In this document: piece by piece, positions 14,913-17,982 of the stretch | How the letters are laid out: the number at the start of each line of letters is the position of its first letter | Numbering within the stretch: the first letter of the stretch is position 1 | DNA from: Pseudomonadota bacterium | GTDB taxonomy: Bacteria; Pseudomonadota; Alphaproteobacteria; Rhizobiales; Xanthobacteraceae | Assembly (NCBI GenBank): GCA_023442085.1 | Contig: JAEZMT010000440.1 | Location: forward strand, 1 to 17,982 | DNA length: 17,982 bases | Direction: 5' to 3' | Notes under the pieces: generated by a model | Databases searched by the model: none | Told to the model about the DNA's origin: nothing | What the model saw: only the letters and a program-made list of their open reading frames with translations | Position numbers and translations under genes: made by a program

Positions 14913-15764
14913 TCAGCCAAACCGGCCGGTGACGTAATCCTGCGTCCGCCGGTCCCGCGGGTGTGTGAAGAGGTCCTGCGTGGGGCCGAACTCCACCATC
15001 TCGCCGAGGTACATGAAGCCAGTGAAGTCGGAGATGCGGGCGGCCTGCTGGAGGTTGTGGGTGACGATGGCGAAGGTGTAATGCGCCTTCAGCTCCTCGA
15101 TGGTTTCCTCGATGCGCGCCGTGGTGATGGGGTCGAGGGCGGAGCACGGCTCGTCGAGCAGGATCACCTCCGGCCTGAGCGCGATGGTGCGGGCGATGCA
15201 CAGGCGCTGCTGCTGGCCGCCGGAGAGGCCGAGTCCGCTCTGGGGCAGAATGTCCTTCACCTCATCCCACAGGGCCGCCTTGCGCAGGGCCTCCTCGACG
15301 CGCAGGTCGAGATCGGCGGGCGTCAGTTCCTCGTTGATGCGCAGTCCGATGGCCACGTTGTCGTAGATCGACATGGGGAAGGGCGTGGGCTTCTGGAACA
15401 CCATGCCGATGCGCGCTCGGACGCTCGCCGGATCCATGGCATCGCCGAGGATGCTCACGCCATCGAGCAGCACGTCACCCTCGACGGTCTGGTCCGGGTA
15501 GAGTTCGTACATGCGGTTGAAGATGCGCAGCAGGGTCGACTTCCCGCACCCCGACGGGCCGATGAAGGCTGTGACGCAATGCGCCCTCAGATCGACCGAT
15601 ATGTTCCGCAGCGCGATCGTCTCGCCGTAACGAAAGCTCAGGTTCCGGACGGAGAGTTTGACCGGAGGCAGCTCCGCCTGTCGGCTGGCGAAGACCATCG
15701 GCGCGGGCAGGCCGGCATGGGCCGAGCCGTCCGGGGGCAGCGACGACGGGGTGTGAATAGACAT
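14913..15764 (-). CDS. pstB: Phosphate ABC transporter ATP-binding protein PstB
   Basis: A 283-residue ABC ATPase that powers high-affinity phosphate import with the PstC/PstA permease and the PstS binding protein at the inner membrane. All motifs are intact: Walker A GPSGCGKST (69-77), Q-loop Q124, signature LSGGQQQR (180-187), Walker B ILLDEP (201-206) and the switch histidine H236. PstB-specific text includes FNRMYELYP, PTPFPMSIYDNVA and the C-terminal DYVTGRFG. Residues 1-35 are an extra N-terminal extension. GAGGA 8 nt before the ATG at 15764 supports the start. Neither pstS, pstC, pstA nor phoU is adjacent: upstream is a transglutaminase gene, downstream a HIT gene. It may be a detached or second pstB copy. 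A Pho-box could lie in the 180-bp upstream gap, but I could not identify one. Confidence 0.95.
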   Translation of the reverse strand: MSIHTPSSLPPDGSAHAGLPAPMVFASRQAELPPVKLSVRNLSFRYGETIALRNISVDLRAHCVTAFIGPSGCGKSTLLRIFNRMYELYPDQTVEGDVLLDGVSILGDAMDPASVRARIGMVFQKPTPFPMSIYDNVAIGLRINEELTPADLDLRVEEALRKAALWDEVKDILPQSGLGLSGGQQQRLCIARTIALRPEVILLDEPCSALDPITTARIEETIEELKAHYTFAIVTHNLQQAARISDFTGFMYLGEMVEFGPTQDLFTHPRDRRTQDYVTGRFG

Positions 15765-15944
15765 GGCGGCAATCCTCAGGAGCCAATGCCTCCTGCCTAG
15801 ACCCGCTTCGGCGCGCCGTCCTTGCGCTAGCTCATGCCTGGCCGCTGCCGCCCGAGAAATCCAGCGGCGGCGCGGCTTTTCCGGGGGCCGGACGCAGAAT
15901 TCATCCTGTGCCGGCTCACCTTGTACGCAGCGGCTTGATGGTGC
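15765..15944. other. Intergenic gap upstream of pstB
   Basis: This 180-bp gap lies between the transglutaminase stop and the pstB start. It must contain the end of the upstream transcript and any pstB promoter. The notable content is the GC-rich hairpin described separately. No clear PHO box (tandem CTGTCAT-like units) or -35/-10 pair is visible. Confidence 0.4.
15841..15880 (+). terminator. GC-rich hairpin followed by TTTT, oriented to the plus strand
   Basis: GCCGCTGCCGCC (15841-15852) pairs with GGCGGCGCGGC (15866-15876) with one bulged base and a 13-nt loop, then TTTT at 15877-15880. It has intrinsic-terminator shape, but only for plus-strand transcripts, and no plus-strand gene ends here. 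On the minus strand it lies in the gap between the transglutaminase and pstB as a hairpin without a T-tract. It could stop antisense transcripts, act as an RNA structure upstream of pstB, or be chance in GC-rich DNA. Confidence 0.35.
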
Positions 15945-16784
15945 TCAGTTCTGACCCTGGCTCTGGGCCTGCGCCAGCTTCTGCGGCGCGCGGCCATCGA
16001 GGGCGCTGATGCGCTCCTCGACGTCGAGCCCCGTGCTGCGCAGCGCCTGCACGCCCACGGCATCGAGGCCGACGGCGAGGCGCACATAGTTCTCCGTGCC
16101 GCAGATGTTGCGGCCGGCATCGAAGGAGACCCAGCCGATTTTCGGCACATGGGCCTCGGCCCAGTGCCGCACCTCGCCTTCGCCCTCCTCGCCAGTCTCC
16201 GGCGCGACATAGCCGGAGATGTGGCGCGCCGGCAGGCCGAGGTGTCGGGCGGCGGCGGTGAAGACATGGGCGATGCTGCCAGCGCAGGCGGTGCCGGCCT
16301 TCAGCGCCTCCGCGGCGCTCAGCGGATCACCCAGCGTGGGTCCTTCCTGCTCCTCCACCGTCTTGTGAACCTTGACCATGAGGGCGTGGAGCTGGGCCAG
16401 CGGGTCGTCCCCGGGCGCGTCGATTGCGGCAGCGAGGGCGGCGAGAGCGTCGTCCACCTCGGTGAGGTCGGTCTGGCGCAGGAACAGGGACGGCGGGAAG
16501 CGCTCCACCGTGCCGCGCACGATGCCGGTAGTGTCCTGCGTCTCGATCTCGCCCTCGGCACAGACGGTGAGGTGATCGGCCGGCCCGTCCACGGAGAAAG
16601 TGTGGCAGAGGTTCCCGAACGCATCCTCCTGCGGGTGCAGGCGGCAGTCGGAATTGAGATCCAGCGCCCAGCGGATGATGAACTGGCCCTCGTGGGCACG
16701 CGGGGTCAGGCGCACGGTCACGGCCATGTTGCGGGTGCCGGGCTCGAAGCGCTGGGTGATCTCGTGGCGGATGCGGATGCGCAT
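15945..16784 (-). CDS. Transglutaminase-like cysteine protein of the alpha-E operon type
   Basis: A 279-residue protein. Residues 1-105 form the N-terminal beta domain that precedes transglutaminase-like cores in COG1305 proteins (MRIRIRHEITQRF at the start). The core at about 125-235 has an intact Cys-His-Asp triad: GTACAG with C167, EVRHWAEA with H207 and SFDAG with D222. The usual residues after the cysteine (often QD) are AG here. The protein is expected to be a cytoplasmic peptidase or amide-forming enzyme; no signal peptide is seen. I chose the ATG at 16784 because AGGGA lies 8 nt upstream and the N-terminus matches the family. It follows the alpha-E gene by 116 bp on the same strand. 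This pairing is conserved in many bacteria with a circularly permuted ATP-grasp protein and sometimes the Anbu protease. Confidence 0.9.
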   Translation of the reverse strand: MRIRIRHEITQRFEPGTRNMAVTVRLTPRAHEGQFIIRWALDLNSDCRLHPQEDAFGNLCHTFSVDGPADHLTVCAEGEIETQDTTGIVRGTVERFPPSLFLRQTDLTEVDDALAALAAAIDAPGDDPLAQLHALMVKVHKTVEEQEGPTLGDPLSAAEALKAGTACAGSIAHVFTAAARHLGLPARHISGYVAPETGEEGEGEVRHWAEAHVPKIGWVSFDAGRNICGTENYVRLAVGLDAVGVQALRSTGLDVEERISALDGRAPQKLAQAQSQGQN

Positions 16785-16900
16785 GACGGGCGTCCCTGGA
16801 TGACGGCACGGCTGTGACGGCGCGCTGACGCCGCAACGGACATTTTCGGCGCCGCCGGACGCGCCGCCGGGAAGGCGAGGGGGCCGCAAGGCCCCCGAGG

Positions 16901-17851
16901 TCAGGTCAGATACTGTTCGGTGATCTCGGCGCCGAGCTTGTTGTTGTCCGAAATGAACTCGGAAATGAACTCGTGCAGGCCGGTCTGGAAGATGTCATCG
17001 ATGGACTTGTTGGTGAGCCGCGCCAGCATGGCCCGCGCCTGCCGCTGGGACGGACCCTGCCGGCCGTAGACCGAGGCGATGTCGTCCAGATTGCGGGCGA
17101 GGCTGTCGTAGCAGGCGGCGAGCGAGCGCGGCATCTGGCGGTTCAGGATGAGCAGGTCCGCCACCAGCCACGGCTTTACGCTGTCACGATAGACCCAGTG
17201 GAAGGCGGTGAGCGCGGATACGGAGCGCAGGATGGAGGCCCACTGGAAATAGTCGAGCGGGCCGCCGATATGCTCCTTCTCCGGCAGCAGCACGTGATAC
17301 TTCACGTCGAGGATGCGGGCGGTGTTGTCGGCGCGCTCAAGCTGGGCGCCGGAGCGGGCGAACCAGTAGCCATCGTTGCGCAGCATGGTGCGGAAGGTCG
17401 CACCGTCAAAGCGCAGCGATGTCTCCTTCACGAAGGCGAGAAAGCGCGAAAGCTCGTCGCGGGTGAGCGGCCGGTTGGGGAAGTTGCGCAGCTCGATCCA
17501 GGCCGAATTGATGACGTCCCACATCTCCGAGGTCAGCGCTGTGCGCACAGAGCGCGCGTTGGTGCGGGCCACCTCGAAGCAGTTGCGGATGGAGGAGGGG
17601 TTCTCCGTCTCGAAGGCGAGGAACGAGACCACGTTCTCCTCCTTCGCCTCCTCCAGCGGACCATAGCGCGCGACGAACTCGTCGGCGCAACCGGCGGTGA
17701 GCACGGCCGAACTCCACTCGTTGGTGGAGCCGCCGTAGGTCACGGGCGTGTAGGCGAGGCGCTGGGAGACGTCGAGGATGCGGGCCAGGCAGTCGGCGCG
17801 TTCGACGTAGCGGGTCAGCCAGTAGAGGTTGTCGGCGGTGCGGGAAAGCAT
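16901..17851 (-). CDS. Alpha-E domain protein (COG2307 type)
   Basis: A 316-residue, mostly helical protein starting MLSRTADNLYWLTRYVERADCLAR, rewritten in parts: MLSRTADNLYWL (1-12) and RYVERADCLARILDV (14-28). These are the family hallmark. Near the C-terminus is GLHEFISEF, also typical. No catalytic motif is evident. The family is encoded with a circularly permuted ATP-grasp protein and a transglutaminase-like protein; comparative genomics has linked this set to synthesis or processing of a peptide-like compound or tag, and the role of the alpha-E part is unknown. Here the transglutaminase gene follows by 116 bp. The gene upstream, beyond the right edge, would be expected to be the ATP-grasp member. 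The ATG at 17851 has only a weak GGG upstream; the conserved N-terminus supports it. Confidence 0.92.
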   Translation of the reverse strand: MLSRTADNLYWLTRYVERADCLARILDVSQRLAYTPVTYGGSTNEWSSAVLTAGCADEFVARYGPLEEAKEENVVSFLAFETENPSSIRNCFEVARTNARSVRTALTSEMWDVINSAWIELRNFPNRPLTRDELSRFLAFVKETSLRFDGATFRTMLRNDGYWFARSGAQLERADNTARILDVKYHVLLPEKEHIGGPLDYFQWASILRSVSALTAFHWVYRDSVKPWLVADLLILNRQMPRSLAACYDSLARNLDDIASVYGRQGPSQRQARAMLARLTNKSIDDIFQTGLHEFISEFISDNNKLGAEITEQYLT

Positions 17852-17982
17852 GGGGAGCCCGTTGCGGAAGGAGAGAGTGCGCGGCGCGGTTCAGCCGCGC
17901 TCAGGCGTCCTGCACCCGGAAGGCGTGGCGCCCTCCGGAGGCGGTTCAGGCGGCGGAACCGGGCGGGGCCCCGGCTCCGGCT
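17852..17982. other. Right-edge segment, probable 3' end of an upstream minus-strand gene
   Basis: On the minus strand one frame runs in from the right edge and stops at a TGA (17946-17948), encoding an Ala/Gly/Pro-rich tail of 11 residues. A second frame also enters and stops further on. Either could be the C-terminus of the expected ATP-grasp partner, but too little is present to decide. A 6-bp GC hairpin (GCGCGG at 17884-17889, CCGCGC at 17895-17900) follows without a T-run. Confidence 0.3.

Overview
The window is GC-rich chromosomal DNA with almost gap-free gene packing. It most likely comes from an alphaproteobacterium of the methylotrophic or autotrophic Hyphomicrobiales type (Xanthobacter, Azorhizobium or Ancylobacter relatives). 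This placement is an inference from gene content: bacterial tetrahydromethanopterin (H4MPT) genes next to a class I fructose-1,6-bisphosphatase, PstB and an alpha-E/transglutaminase pair. No rRNA, tRNA, CRISPR array, insertion sequence or phage gene was seen.

Layout. At 1-2353 (minus strand) is a translationally coupled pair: a GT2-GtrA polyprenyl-phosphate glycosyltransferase and a GT39/ArnT-type membrane glycosyltransferase that runs off the left edge. At 2575-6833 (minus strand) four genes are read in the order MfnD-like ATP-grasp ligase, FolB-like dihydroneopterin aldolase, fructose-1,6-bisphosphatase, AMP-forming acyl-CoA synthetase. A HisA-related TIM-barrel gene (6870-7574, plus strand) diverges from the MfnD-like gene across 36 bp. 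A 1155-residue autotransporter (7760-11227, plus strand) follows. At 11299-15764 (minus strand) the order of reading is pstB, a HIT-family protein, mptG (beta-RFAP synthase), a second ATP-grasp ligase and a CitG/MdcB-family protein. At 15945-17851 (minus strand) an alpha-E protein is followed by a transglutaminase-like protein.

How the genes fit together. MptG makes the ribofuranosylaminobenzene half of H4MPT. A FolB-type aldolase supplies the hydroxymethyl-dihydropterin half. The MfnD-like ligase resembles the tyramine-glutamate ligase of methanofuran synthesis. The HisA-like, CitG-like and second ATP-grasp proteins belong to families recurrently found with H4MPT-linked C1 genes but without settled reactions. 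The window therefore holds much of a cofactor-building locus for formaldehyde oxidation through H4MPT and methylofuran. The catabolic genes themselves (fae, mch, fhc, mtd) are not here. The locus is split in two by the surface autotransporter, which has no obvious metabolic link to it.

The best leads are the three cofactor-cluster enzymes without an assigned reaction, above all the CitG-like protein. Its family forms an alpha-glycosidic ribosyl bond, which is the type of bond the H4MPT side chain requires.
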